Below the pieces are notes generated by a model. That model did no database searches, was not told the origin of the DNA, and was given only the letters and a program-made list of their open reading frames with translations. Source: Streptosporangium sp040640155 (GTDB taxonomy: Bacteria; Actinomycetota; Actinomycetes; Streptosporangiales; Streptosporangiaceae). From it: 64,000 nucleotides of DNA. Positions 9,169 to 16,600 of this stretch are shown here, piece by piece; the stretch's first letter is position 1, and the number at the start of each line of letters is the position of its first letter. The stretch is taken from contig NZ_JBFABE010000046.1 in NCBI RefSeq assembly GCF_040640155.1, positions 1 through 64,000 on the forward strand. The letters run 5' to 3'. The translations under genes were made by a program, and so were the position numbers.

Positions 9169-9186
9169 ATACCCCCCCGGGGTTGT
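9169..9186. promoter_or_regulatory. Upstream imperfect CsoR-like dyad
   Basis: The sequence ATACCCCCCCGGGGTTGT is a degenerate version of the G/C-tract dyad bound by copper-sensing CsoR repressors. It lies about 40 bp before a better-formed dyad and upstream of the copper-associated secreted protein. Confidence 0.35.
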
Positions 9187-9224
9187 CAAAAAGGGTGGTG
9201 TGTGGCATCGTTGCGACCGTAGAG

Positions 9225-9241
9225 ATACCCCCTGAGGGTAT
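9225..9241. promoter_or_regulatory. CsoR-like operator before the copper block
   Basis: The dyad ATACCCCCTGAGGGTAT has 6-bp arms (ATACCC/GGGTAT) around a short centre. It matches the general form of actinobacterial CsoR sites and sits directly in front of the AAGGAGG ribosome site of the next gene. No csoR gene is in the window, so the repressor would be encoded elsewhere. Confidence 0.55.
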
Positions 9242-9252
9242 AAGGAGGGGTG

Positions 9253-10371
9253 ATGAACGGTGTGACGAGAGTGGGCGCGTACGCGCTGGGGCTGGTCGTG
9301 GTGTTCGGCGGCGCCCTGGGCGCCGGGCGGGTGGCCGGACCGGTCGCGAACCCGGCGCAGGCCGCGAGCGGCCCCGGCCAGGGCGCGGCCCGGACCGCGG
9401 CGCCGGGCGGACACGACGGCGGTCAGGGCGGCGGTCAGGGCGGCCAGGACACCGGCCACGGAGCCGGACAGGACGCCGGACAGGACGCGGGGCAGGACGC
9501 GGGGCGCGGAGCCGGGCCGAACGCGGCCCCCGACGCGCGGTCCGGCACCGCGACGACGGCGGCGAAGGCGGCGACGGCTCAGGCCGTCCCCGGCGGGCTC
9601 CAGGTCTCCGAGGGCGGCTACACGCTCCTGCCGGAGACCGACGAGGTGAAGGCCGGTGAGCGGACCGACTTCCGGTTCTCGGTCATCGGTCCCGACGGCC
9701 ACCCGGTCACCGACTTCACCGTCCAGCACGACAAGGAGCTCCACTTCATCGTGGTCCGCCGCGACCTGACCGGTTTCCAGCACCTGCACCCCGTCCGGAA
9801 GGGGAGCGGGGTCTGGTCGGTCCCGCTGGAGCTCCCCGCCGCCGGGGAGTACCGGGCCTTCGCCGACTTCGCCCCCGAGGGCGGGAAGGCCATGACGCTG
9901 GGCATGGACCTGTCCGTGGCCGGCGACTACCGGCCCGAGCCCCCGGCCGCGCCGAAGGAGACCGCGAAGGTGGGCGACTACACCGTCACCCTCACCGGAG
10001 GTCTCGTCGCGGGCCGCACCAGCATGCTCACGCTCTCCGTCGCCAAGGACGGCCGCCCGGTCACCGACCTGGAGCCCTACCTGGCCGCGTACGGTCACCT
10101 GGTCGCGCTCCGGGACGGCGACCTGGCCTACCTGCACGTGCACCCCGACGGGGCGCCCGGGGACGGGCGCACCAGGCCCGGCCCGGACATCACCTTCTAC
10201 GCCGAGGTGCCGAGCTCCGGGACGTACCGGCTCTTCCTGGACTTCCAGCACGCCGGGACCGTGCGCACCGCCGCGTTCACCGCGGCCACGGCCCCCGGCC
10301 CGGAGTCGGCGGGGGCCACGAAGCCGGCCGAGGACGACCACGGCTCCCACGAGCACGGTGATCAGCCGTGA
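9253..10371 (+). CDS. Exported metal-handling protein upstream of CopA
   Basis: This 372-residue protein has an N-terminal hydrophobic signal segment (about 8-30), a long low-complexity Gly/Gln/Ala/Asp region (about 40-105, with GQDAGQDAGQDAGRG), and two beta-rich halves containing His motifs such as HDKELHFIVV, FQHLHPV and YLHVHPDG. The C-terminus is His/Asp-rich (DDHGSHEHGD). I prefer ATG 9253 over GTG 9250 because the ribosome site AAGGAGG ends at 9248. The family has no firm biochemical role, but these proteins recur next to copper ATPases. Position between CsoR-like dyads and ahead of copA supports a periplasmic-side copper-binding function. Confidence 0.7.
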   Translation: MNGVTRVGAYALGLVVVFGGALGAGRVAGPVANPAQAASGPGQGAARTAAPGGHDGGQGGGQGGQDTGHGAGQDAGQDAGQDAGRGAGPNAAPDARSGTATTAAKAATAQAVPGGLQVSEGGYTLLPETDEVKAGERTDFRFSVIGPDGHPVTDFTVQHDKELHFIVVRRDLTGFQHLHPVRKGSGVWSVPLELPAAGEYRAFADFAPEGGKAMTLGMDLSVAGDYRPEPPAAPKETAKVGDYTVTLTGGLVAGRTSMLTLSVAKDGRPVTDLEPYLAAYGHLVALRDGDLAYLHVHPDGAPGDGRTRPGPDITFYAEVPSSGTYRLFLDFQHAGTVRTAAFTAATAPGPESAGATKPAEDDHGSHEHGDQP

Positions 10372-10372
10372 A

Positions 10373-10388
10373 ATACCCCATGGGGGTC
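10373..10388. promoter_or_regulatory. CsoR-like dyad between the exported protein and CopA
   Basis: TACCCCATGGGGGT begins just past the stop codon of the exported-protein gene and about 90 bp before the copA start. Its form agrees with the dyad at 9225-9241, so copA may have its own copper-responsive promoter. Confidence 0.55.
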
Positions 10389-10475
10389 ACACGTTCCCCT
10401 GATGAGGAGAGCACGCACCCGGACGGGCGACGACGGACGAGGGCGGAAACGACACACGAGGCACCGGGAGGGGCC

Positions 10476-12737
10476 GTGACGTCCATGACCACCGGCGAGC
10501 CGACGACCGGCGGCGAGATCGAACTCGCCATCGGCGGCATGACGTGCGCCTCCTGCGCGGCCCGCATCGAGCGCAGGCTCAACAAGCTGGACGGGGTGAG
10601 CGCGACCGTCAACTACGCCACCGAGAAGGCGAAGGTCGCCTACCCCGGTGAGATCACCCCGGACGACCTGATCGCCGAGGTCCGCAAGGCCGGCTACACG
10701 GCCGAGCCGCCCCCGCCCCCCCAGCCGGTCACGGACCCGGGCCGGAGCGACGGGTCCGGCGAGCGGGACGGCGAGCGGGCAGGGGAGCACGACGGGCTCG
10801 CGCCGCTCAGGCAGCGCCTGATCACCTCCGCGGTCCTGTCGGTGCCGGTCGTCGCGATGGCGATGATCCCGGCGCTGCAGTTCGACAACTGGCAGTGGCT
10901 CTCCCTGGCGCTGGCCGGCCCCGTCGTGGTCTACGGCGGGTGGCCCTTCCACCGGGCGGCCTGGACCAACCTGCGGCACGGCGCCGCCACCATGGACACG
11001 CTGGTCTCGCTGGGCACGATCGCCGCCTTCGCCTGGTCGCTCTGGGCGCTGTTCCTCGGCACGGCGGGCATGCCGGGCATGCGGCACGGCTTCGAGCTCG
11101 TCCCGTCCGGCGGGGACGGCTCGGGCAACATCTACTTCGAGGCCGCCGCCGGGGTGGTCACCTTCATCCTCGCGGGACGCTACTTCGAGGCCCGCTCCAA
11201 GCGCCGCGCCGGTGCCGCGCTCCGCGCGCTGATGTCGATGGGCGCCAAGGAGGTCACGCTGGCCTCCGGCGAGCAGGTGCCGATCGCCGCGCTCACGAAG
11301 GGCGACCTCTTCGTGGTACGGCCGGGAGAGAAGATCGCGACCGACGGCGTGGTCGAGGAGGGGTCCTCGGCCGTGGACGCCTCCCTGCTGACCGGGGAGT
11401 CGGTCCCGGTGGAGGTGCGTCCGGGCGACGCCGTGACCGGCGCCACCGTGAACGTCTCGGGGAGGCTCACGGTCAGGGCCACCCGGGTCGGTTCCGACAC
11501 GCAGCTCGCCCAGATGGCCAGGCTGGTGGAGGACGCGCAGAACGGCAAGGCCGCCGTGCAGCGGCTGGCCGACCGGATCTCGGCGGTGTTCGTGCCGATC
11601 GTGATCGCGCTGTCCGTGGCGACCCTCGGCTTCTGGCTCGGCAGCGGGGCCGGTCCCGTCGCCGCCTTCACCGCGGCCGTCGCGGTCCTGATCATCGCGT
11701 GCCCCTGCGCCCTGGGCCTGGCCACGCCGACCGCGCTGCTGGTCGGGACCGGCAGGGGCGCCCAGCTCGGCATCCTGATCAAGGGGCCCGAGGCGCTGGA
11801 GTCGACCCACGGCATCGACACCGTCGTGCTCGACAAGACCGGCACCGTGACGTCCGGCACGATGACCCTCCGGGAGGTCCTCACCGCCCCGGGCCAGGAT
11901 CGGGACGAGGTGCTCCGGCTGGCCGGGGCGCTGGAGGCCGCCTCCGAGCACCCCGTCGCCCGTGCCGTCGCCCGCGCGGCGAACTCCACGGCCGAGGTCG
12001 AGGACTTCGTGAACATCGAGGGTCTCGGCGTCCAGGGCGTCGTCGACGGGCACGCCGTCCTGGTCGGGCGCCCCCGGCTGTTCGCCGAGTGGTCGCAGGC
12101 CCTGCCGGCCTCCCTGGAGGAGGAGCTGGACCGGGCGCGGGCCCGCGGGGAGACCGCGGTCGTGGCCGGCTGGGACGGCGAGGTACGCGCGGTGCTCACC
12201 GTCGCGGACGCGATCAAGCCCACCTCGGCCGAGGCGGTCGCCGCGCTGCGCGCGCTCGGCCTGCGCCCGGTCCTGCTGACCGGGGACAACGAGGCGGTGG
12301 CCCGCACGGTAGCCGAGGCCGTCGGCATCGACGAGGTCATCGCCGACGTGCTGCCCGCCGACAAGGTGGACGCCGTCAAGCGCCTGCAGTCCGAGGGCCG
12401 TGTCGTGGCGATGATCGGCGACGGGGTCAACGACGCCGCCGCGCTCGCCCAGGCCGATCTCGGCATGGCGATGGGGACGGGCGCCGACGTCGCGATCGAG
12501 GCCTCCGACCTGACGCTGGTCCGCGGTGACCTGAGGGTGGCCGCCGACGCCATCCGGCTGTCCCGCCGCACGCTCCGCACCATCAGGGGCAACCTGTTCT
12601 GGGCCTTCGCCTACAACGTGGCCGCCATCCCGCTGGCCGCGTCCGGGCTGCTCACGCCCATGATCGCCGGAGGTGCGATGGCGCTCTCCTCGGTGTTCGT
12701 GGTCAGCAACAGCCTGCGGCTGCGCCGCTTCAAGTGA
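10476..12737 (+). CDS. copA: Copper-translocating P1B-type ATPase
   Basis: CopA exports monovalent copper across the membrane at the cost of ATP. The 753-residue protein has one N-terminal metal-binding domain with GGMTCASC, eight expected membrane helices, the transmembrane CPC copper motif (IIACPCALGLATPTALL), the phosphorylation motif DKTGTVTSG, the SEHPVA nucleotide-binding loop, and the hinge GDGVNDAAAL. I chose GTG 10476 (GGGAGGGG about 3 bases upstream); the frame stays open to 10368, but the extra N-terminus crosses the CsoR-like dyad and is unconserved-looking. It forms a copper-resistance unit with the preceding exported protein. Confidence 0.95.
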   Translation: MTSMTTGEPTTGGEIELAIGGMTCASCAARIERRLNKLDGVSATVNYATEKAKVAYPGEITPDDLIAEVRKAGYTAEPPPPPQPVTDPGRSDGSGERDGERAGEHDGLAPLRQRLITSAVLSVPVVAMAMIPALQFDNWQWLSLALAGPVVVYGGWPFHRAAWTNLRHGAATMDTLVSLGTIAAFAWSLWALFLGTAGMPGMRHGFELVPSGGDGSGNIYFEAAAGVVTFILAGRYFEARSKRRAGAALRALMSMGAKEVTLASGEQVPIAALTKGDLFVVRPGEKIATDGVVEEGSSAVDASLLTGESVPVEVRPGDAVTGATVNVSGRLTVRATRVGSDTQLAQMARLVEDAQNGKAAVQRLADRISAVFVPIVIALSVATLGFWLGSGAGPVAAFTAAVAVLIIACPCALGLATPTALLVGTGRGAQLGILIKGPEALESTHGIDTVVLDKTGTVTSGTMTLREVLTAPGQDRDEVLRLAGALEAASEHPVARAVARAANSTAEVEDFVNIEGLGVQGVVDGHAVLVGRPRLFAEWSQALPASLEEELDRARARGETAVVAGWDGEVRAVLTVADAIKPTSAEAVAALRALGLRPVLLTGDNEAVARTVAEAVGIDEVIADVLPADKVDAVKRLQSEGRVVAMIGDGVNDAAALAQADLGMAMGTGADVAIEASDLTLVRGDLRVAADAIRLSRRTLRTIRGNLFWAFAYNVAAIPLAASGLLTPMIAGGAMALSSVFVVSNSLRLRRFK

Positions 12738-12795
12738 CCACCCGGCTCCGGGTGACCATCCGGTCTCGGGTGGCCACCCGGTCTCGGGTGGTCAC
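12734..12795. terminator. Bidirectional terminator built from repeated hairpin arms
   Basis: GTGACCACCCG (12734-12744) pairs with CGGGTGGTCAC (12785-12795). Between them imperfect copies of ccggtctcgggtgg can form nested stems. It separates the convergent copA and thymidylate-synthase-like genes and overlaps both stop codons. Confidence 0.55.
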
Positions 12796-13448
12796 GCGGC
12801 CTCGGTGGTCCTTCCCTTCGGCCCGGCCCGTTCCGACGGCCGGAGGATCCTCCCCACCCGCTCCTCGTCCGCGGTGTAGATGTGCGGCACGTCGACGAAG
12901 ACCCTCATCGGCCCGCAGCCCACCGTCAGGCCGTCCGCGACCTCGCGCTGGATCCCGCGGAGCGGCACGTAGTTGAGATAGCAGGTGTAGGCGTTCTGCG
13001 ACCGGAAGGCCGCGGTCATGACCAGGCGCCCGGCGCGGAGCCGGAAGGCCAGGCTGGTCAGGCAGGGCACCGCGTCCGGAGGCTCGCCGGGAGCGGTCAG
13101 CGAGATCCAGCCGCTCTTGGTGTACGGCTTGGCGCGCAGCACGTCGGAGATCCAGCCGAGCTGGTCGACGCCGAGGAACTGCCGCAGCCGTCCCCCGTAG
13201 CTGTACTTGAACGGCGGGACGATCGACCGCTCACTGAACTTGCTGGCGTACAGCGGGATCTTTCCCGGGTCGCCGTGGCATCTGAGGATGGGATCGTCCC
13301 AGCTCAGAGCGTTGATTTCGAACAGCACGGCCGGGGCCTCGATGATCGGGCCGCGGTCGTCCAGGGCGGGACCGCCGCTGTCCGTCACGTGTCGCATCAG
13401 CCAGATCCACGTCTCCCCACAAGACGCGAACCTGAGGAGGTCGGGCAT
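12792..13448 (-). CDS. Divergent thymidylate-synthase-superfamily protein
   Basis: This 218-residue protein is not an ordinary ThyA, but its layout follows that fold: YGGRLR (84-89, YGxQWR in ThyA), DQLGWISDVLRAKPYT (95-110, the DQL helix), PC at 128-129 as the catalytic Cys, and FRS at 148-150 where ThyA binds the dUMP phosphate. The His after the catalytic Cys is Leu, and the paired Arg from the partner subunit is replaced by TKS (110-112). Relatives with such changes include nucleotide C5-methylases and hydroxymethylases of antibiotic pathways, so an altered substrate or lost folate chemistry is plausible. The start ATG directly follows the stop of the upstream membrane-protein gene, a tightly coupled pair. 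Confidence 0.62.
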   Translation of the reverse strand: MPDLLRFASCGETWIWLMRHVTDSGGPALDDRGPIIEAPAVLFEINALSWDDPILRCHGDPGKIPLYASKFSERSIVPPFKYSYGGRLRQFLGVDQLGWISDVLRAKPYTKSGWISLTAPGEPPDAVPCLTSLAFRLRAGRLVMTAAFRSQNAYTCYLNYVPLRGIQREVADGLTVGCGPMRVFVDVPHIYTADEERVGRILRPSERAGPKGRTTEAA

Positions 13449-14153
13449 TCATGTCTCCACGTTGGGGAAATGGTAGGGATTGTGTGGGAGCCGGCGTTGC
13501 CGGGAGACGTTGGCGCGCACGTAGTAGACGAAATAGTGGATCAGTGCGAGCAACCCGATGATCACCAGCAGCAGGGCCGGGGTGGGCTCGGCCCCGATCA
13601 GTCCGAGCACGCCGACCGCGATGTAGGAGCCGTTGACCAGTGCCAGCATCATCACGTTGATCCCCGGCCACGCCAGCGGCGCGTACGTCTCCGGATAGCG
13701 GGGATCGACCGGCAGGTTAGGGCTCCAGCCGAGGGCCGAGAAGTGGTCCTTGAGGGGGAGGACGTAGAGCAGGCGGAAGTTGTTGAGCGCCCGTGCCGTC
13801 CTCATGTGCGCGTTGACCGCCTCGATCAGGCGCAGGAAGGGCAGCACGTTGAGCAGCCCGAACGCGGCGACCGTCGCGAACAGGTACCACGGGACGCTCT
13901 CCCAGGCGGCCAGGGCGTCCGGCCTGACCACCTTCGCGCTCGCCAGCGCGACCGCCGCGGCGAACGGGGCTGCGAGCAGGCTCATGGACAACCGGGTCAT
14001 CTTGATCCGCTCGTCCTTGGCAGCCAGGTAGACCTGGTAGGTGCCGGTGAAGTCGACGGCCAGCAGGCTGACGAACTCCTTGGGCTCCACGGGCAGCGCG
14101 TGCGGAGCCTCGGGCGGTGCTTCCGCGGTCGCCCGCGGCGGTGTCTTCCGCAT
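13449..14153 (-). CDS. Four-helix membrane protein paired with the TS-like enzyme
   Basis: This 234-residue protein of unrecognised family has a cytosolic Pro-rich N-terminus. Two hydrophobic helices lie near residues 54-77 and 88-108, a soluble loop of about 55 residues follows, and two more helices lie near 163-188 and 191-212; the C-terminus is basic. The two-helix/loop/two-helix layout recalls small membrane effectors of nucleotide-signalling systems, but I see no diagnostic motif. Its TGA abuts the ATG of the TS-like gene (no spacer), so the two are one operon. The leader (14154-14230) is AT-rich compared with its surroundings and holds the dyad TTGAC-N11-GTCAA at 14200-14220. Confidence 0.6.
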   Translation of the reverse strand: MRKTPPRATAEAPPEAPHALPVEPKEFVSLLAVDFTGTYQVYLAAKDERIKMTRLSMSLLAAPFAAAVALASAKVVRPDALAAWESVPWYLFATVAAFGLLNVLPFLRLIEAVNAHMRTARALNNFRLLYVLPLKDHFSALGWSPNLPVDPRYPETYAPLAWPGINVMMLALVNGSYIAVGVLGLIGAEPTPALLLVIIGLLALIHYFVYYVRANVSRQRRLPHNPYHFPNVET

Positions 14154-14199
14154 CGGGACCCCACTTTCGACGAAGAGTGGATTTTCCCGTAAGAAGATA

Positions 14200-14220
14200 T
14201 TGACTCACTTGTAAGGTCAA
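14200..14220. promoter_or_regulatory. Dyad in the leader of the membrane-protein/TS-like operon
   Basis: TTGAC and GTCAA are separated by 11 bases about 50 bp upstream of the ATG at 14153. The minus-strand reading also offers a TTGACC hexamer. It could be an operator or part of a promoter. Confidence 0.35.
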
Positions 14221-14268
14221 TGAGGGCGTTTTAACGACATACATCTCACGACTTCATGAGCACGTCCC

Positions 14269-14303
14269 GACGGACGCCGATCGGTGTCCGATCGGCGTCC
14301 GTC
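14269..14303. terminator. Perfect 16-bp stem-loop terminator
   Basis: A 16-bp perfect stem (14269-14284 with 14288-14303) encloses a 3-base loop. It lies downstream of the STAS gene on the minus strand and upstream of the membrane-protein operon, insulating the two. Confidence 0.8.
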
Positions 14304-14333
14304 CGTCCCCGGCGTCCGGCGGGGGCGGGCGCG

Positions 14334-14966
14334 TCAGCCCTCTCCGGGCGTGCCCGTTCCCGCCTCCAGCAGCGCCTCCTCCACGGAGCCGGCCATCGTG
14401 AAGAAGGCCAGCAACCCGGTGATGGACAGCATGTGGCGCAGTGTCCGGCTCGCCCCGGCCAGTACGAGGCGCGTCCCGGTCTCCTGGCTCCGGCGCAGGC
14501 TCCACAGCAGCTCCGCGAGCCCGGTGGAGTCGCAGAAGGTGAGCCCCGTCAGGTCGAGGATGATCCAGGAAGGCGCCGTCCCGGCGGCCGCCCCGGAGGG
14601 GAACGCGCTCCGCGCCGCGAGCAAGGACGGGCTCACCGCCGAGGGCGAGGTCGTCAGGGGAGAGACCGCGGGGGGCGAGGCCGCCGGGGACGAGACCGCC
14701 GGGGGCGGGGGCGCCGGGGGTGAGGTCACCGGGGAGAAGGGCCGCTCGGGCAGGAGCGGGGAGGTGCCGGGGAAGGCGGGCGACGGCTCACGCGGGGGGG
14801 AGGGCTCGGCCGACGAGGTGCCGGCGTCCGTTCTCCACACCCGGGTGAGCTCCCTGCGGAAGACGGGCGCGTAGTCGTAGTCGAGCTCGCCGGTCGCCCG
14901 GACGACGATCGCGCCTCCGTAGGTGTCGATGGACATGGAGAGGATGTTCACATCTTCGGGTGGCAT
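14334..14966 (-). CDS. STAS-domain anti-sigma factor antagonist with large Pro/Ser insert
   Basis: This 210-residue protein has a split STAS domain. Residues about 5-48 give the first strands (GGAIVVRATGELDYDYAPVF) and about 132-205 the remainder, with ILDLTGLTFCDSTGLAEL. The DSTG Ser is the usual phosphorylation site by an anti-sigma kinase. Between them lies an insert of about 85 residues, almost only Pro, Ser, Ala and Thr, encoded by imperfect DNA repeats. Normal SpoIIAA-like antagonists are about 110 residues. The start ATG has AAGGAG eight bases upstream. The partner kinase is not in the window. The insert probably loops out of the fold, and its effect on partner binding is unknown. Confidence 0.88.
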   Translation of the reverse strand: MPPEDVNILSMSIDTYGGAIVVRATGELDYDYAPVFRRELTRVWRTDAGTSSAEPSPPREPSPAFPGTSPLLPERPFSPVTSPPAPPPPAVSSPAASPPAVSPLTTSPSAVSPSLLAARSAFPSGAAAGTAPSWIILDLTGLTFCDSTGLAELLWSLRRSQETGTRLVLAGASRTLRHMLSITGLLAFFTMAGSVEEALLEAGTGTPGEG

Positions 14967-15220
14967 GGAAGGACTCCTTAGACCCGCAGTTCACAGGGCG
15001 GGCGTTCCCCCCGTCTTACCAGGTATGCGAATCCGGGCGCCCGGACCGGAGGGAATCGCCGGGCGCGTGCGGACGCCGGCCTCCCGGCGCGTGCCACGGG
15101 ACCGGGGGCGAGGGGCCGGACCGGCGCCAGCGCGATCATGGTGACTGGCTCCCGGACGGTGGCGCGCGGTCGGGGATCCTCCCGTGCCGGGACGGTACGG
15201 AACCGGCCGCGGCCGGTCGT

Positions 15221-15418
15221 TCATCCCCCGTCGCGGCGGGCGTTCTGCTTGGCGATCCCCTGGAGGACCGCGGTGACGTGCGGGGAGCAGACGGGGTCGC
15301 GGGAGTGCCTGCCCGAGAACCAGCGCGTCTCGATCACGTAGTCGGCCCGGTGGCCGCAGAGACATCTGCCGGGGGTCTCGGAATCAAGGGGGACGACTGC
15401 CGTGCGGTGAGTCACCAT
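15221..15418 (-). CDS. Small Cys-containing protein of unknown function
   Basis: This 65-residue ORF contains CLCGHRADY and DPVCSPHV, three Cys and two nearby His that could bind zinc. Its codons are typical of the organism. The upstream DNA is unusually AT-rich (15419-15470); TAAAGT lies 6 bases before the ATG and TCACAA roughly 17 bases earlier, so a leaderless transcript is plausible. I do not recognise a named family. It stands alone between the STAS gene and a TetR gene, all on the minus strand. Confidence 0.55.
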   Translation of the reverse strand: MVTHRTAVVPLDSETPGRCLCGHRADYVIETRWFSGRHSRDPVCSPHVTAVLQGIAKQNARRDGG

Positions 15419-15498
15419 GAGTTAACTTTAGGACCTTTCAATACTTTTGTGATATTTCTCATTGTTGCGAACGCGCACCGGAGTTCCCCGGACCTCCT

Positions 15499-16059
15499 CT
15501 AACCGGCCGTCACCGGCGAGTCGGCACCGAGCGCCGCCAGCGCGGCGGCCACCGCCGTGGGTCCCAGCCTTTCCGCCGGGACGTCGGCGAACTCCACGGC
15601 GCAGTCCGAGAGACCGCCGATGGCCACGCTCGCGCGGATGCGGGCGGCCTGACCGGGCAGGGGGTCGGGGGCGAGGAGCAGGACGGTGAGCCGCTGCCGC
15701 CAGCCCACCACGCGCCGTCGGAGGTCGAGCGGAGCCAGGACCGCCAGCTCGCGTACCGCCATCGCGGTGACCTCGCGGTGCCGGAAGGTGATGTCGAAGT
15801 ACGTCTGCAGGAGGTCGCGCGGGCTCCGCGGGGCGCCCGCCTCGGCGTCGGCCAGGAAGGCGTCGATGTCGTCGATCAGCGGCTGGACGACGCTGCGCAG
15901 CAGCTCCTCGCGCGAGGTGAAGTGGTAGTAGAGCGCGGGCTTGGTGATCCCGAGCCGTGCCGCGATGTCGCGCAGGCTCGTCTGCTGGACGCCCTTCTCC
16001 GCGAAGAGCTCCCGTGCCGCCGCCTGGATGCGCGCCCTGGTGTCTGACGACCTGGCCAC
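15499..16059 (-). CDS. TetR-family transcriptional regulator
   Basis: This 186-residue regulator has the canonical N-terminal helix-turn-helix (ARELFAEKGVQQTSLRDIAA followed by GITKPALYYHF), and a C-terminal ligand domain without a recognised class. I took GTG 16059 as start, with a G-rich ribosome site upstream; the frame runs open further, but residues before this point are low-complexity. The target is not evident: no divergent gene is adjacent, and the next gene to the right encodes a YiaA/B-type protein on the same strand. Confidence 0.9.
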   Translation of the reverse strand: MARSSDTRARIQAAARELFAEKGVQQTSLRDIAARLGITKPALYYHFTSREELLRSVVQPLIDDIDAFLADAEAGAPRSPRDLLQTYFDITFRHREVTAMAVRELAVLAPLDLRRRVVGWRQRLTVLLLAPDPLPGQAARIRASVAIGGLSDCAVEFADVPAERLGPTAVAAALAALGADSPVTAG

Positions 16060-16264
16060 CTGGCGTCCCCCCGTCTCGCGTCCGGACGCACCCGCAGGCG
16101 GTGTCCCGATGCTCGGGCCAAGGGTAGCGGCCCGGGGGAGAAGCCGCTGACCTGCCGACGGGTACGTGCGGCGGAGGGGTCCGGCGACGCCCCTCACGCG
16201 GGACGGGCGGACGGCCGCCCGGCGGGCCGGGGTGCGCGGCGGCCGACCGCGATCCCGGCCCGCC

Positions 16265-16549
16265 TCAGTCGGTCTTGAAGGGGTCGTGCTCGGCCAGCAG
16301 CTTGTCGAGCCTGGCCTGGTCGACCCGGCTGACGACGGCGGCCTCCTCGTTGCGGTCGCGCACGCACTTGGCCAGCGTGAAGGTCGAGGTCACCACGTAC
16401 AGCAGCCCGATGCCCATGAAGGACCGGACCCAGGTGGTCACGGGCAGGTAGGCGATGCCGATCCCCAGGGCCGTCACCGAGAGGCCGAAGGAGAGCACGG
16501 CCTGCGCGTAGAAGGCCGTCGTCGTCGAGTTCTTCACCGGTCGCGTCAT
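16265..16549 (-). CDS. YiaA/YiaB two-helix-domain membrane protein
   Basis: This 94-residue protein matches the YiaAB family: a first helix pair near residues 13-34 and a second near 40-62 (WVRSFMGIGLLYVVTSTFTLAK), followed by a charged C-terminus (CVRDRNEEAA onwards) that faces the cytoplasm. The function of the family is unknown. The spacer to the flanking TetR gene is about 200 bp, so co-transcription is uncertain. Confidence 0.85.
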   Translation of the reverse strand: MTRPVKNSTTTAFYAQAVLSFGLSVTALGIGIAYLPVTTWVRSFMGIGLLYVVTSTFTLAKCVRDRNEEAAVVSRVDQARLDKLLAEHDPFKTD

Positions 16550-16600
16550 GTCACCATCGTCGGCGCGCTCCGCCTCCGGGACATGGGCGCGGCTACTTAG

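Noticed and set aside
14334..14966. Frameshift explaining the low-complexity insert of the STAS protein
   Set aside because: The frame continues correctly into the second half of the domain on the far side, so the insert is translated in frame.
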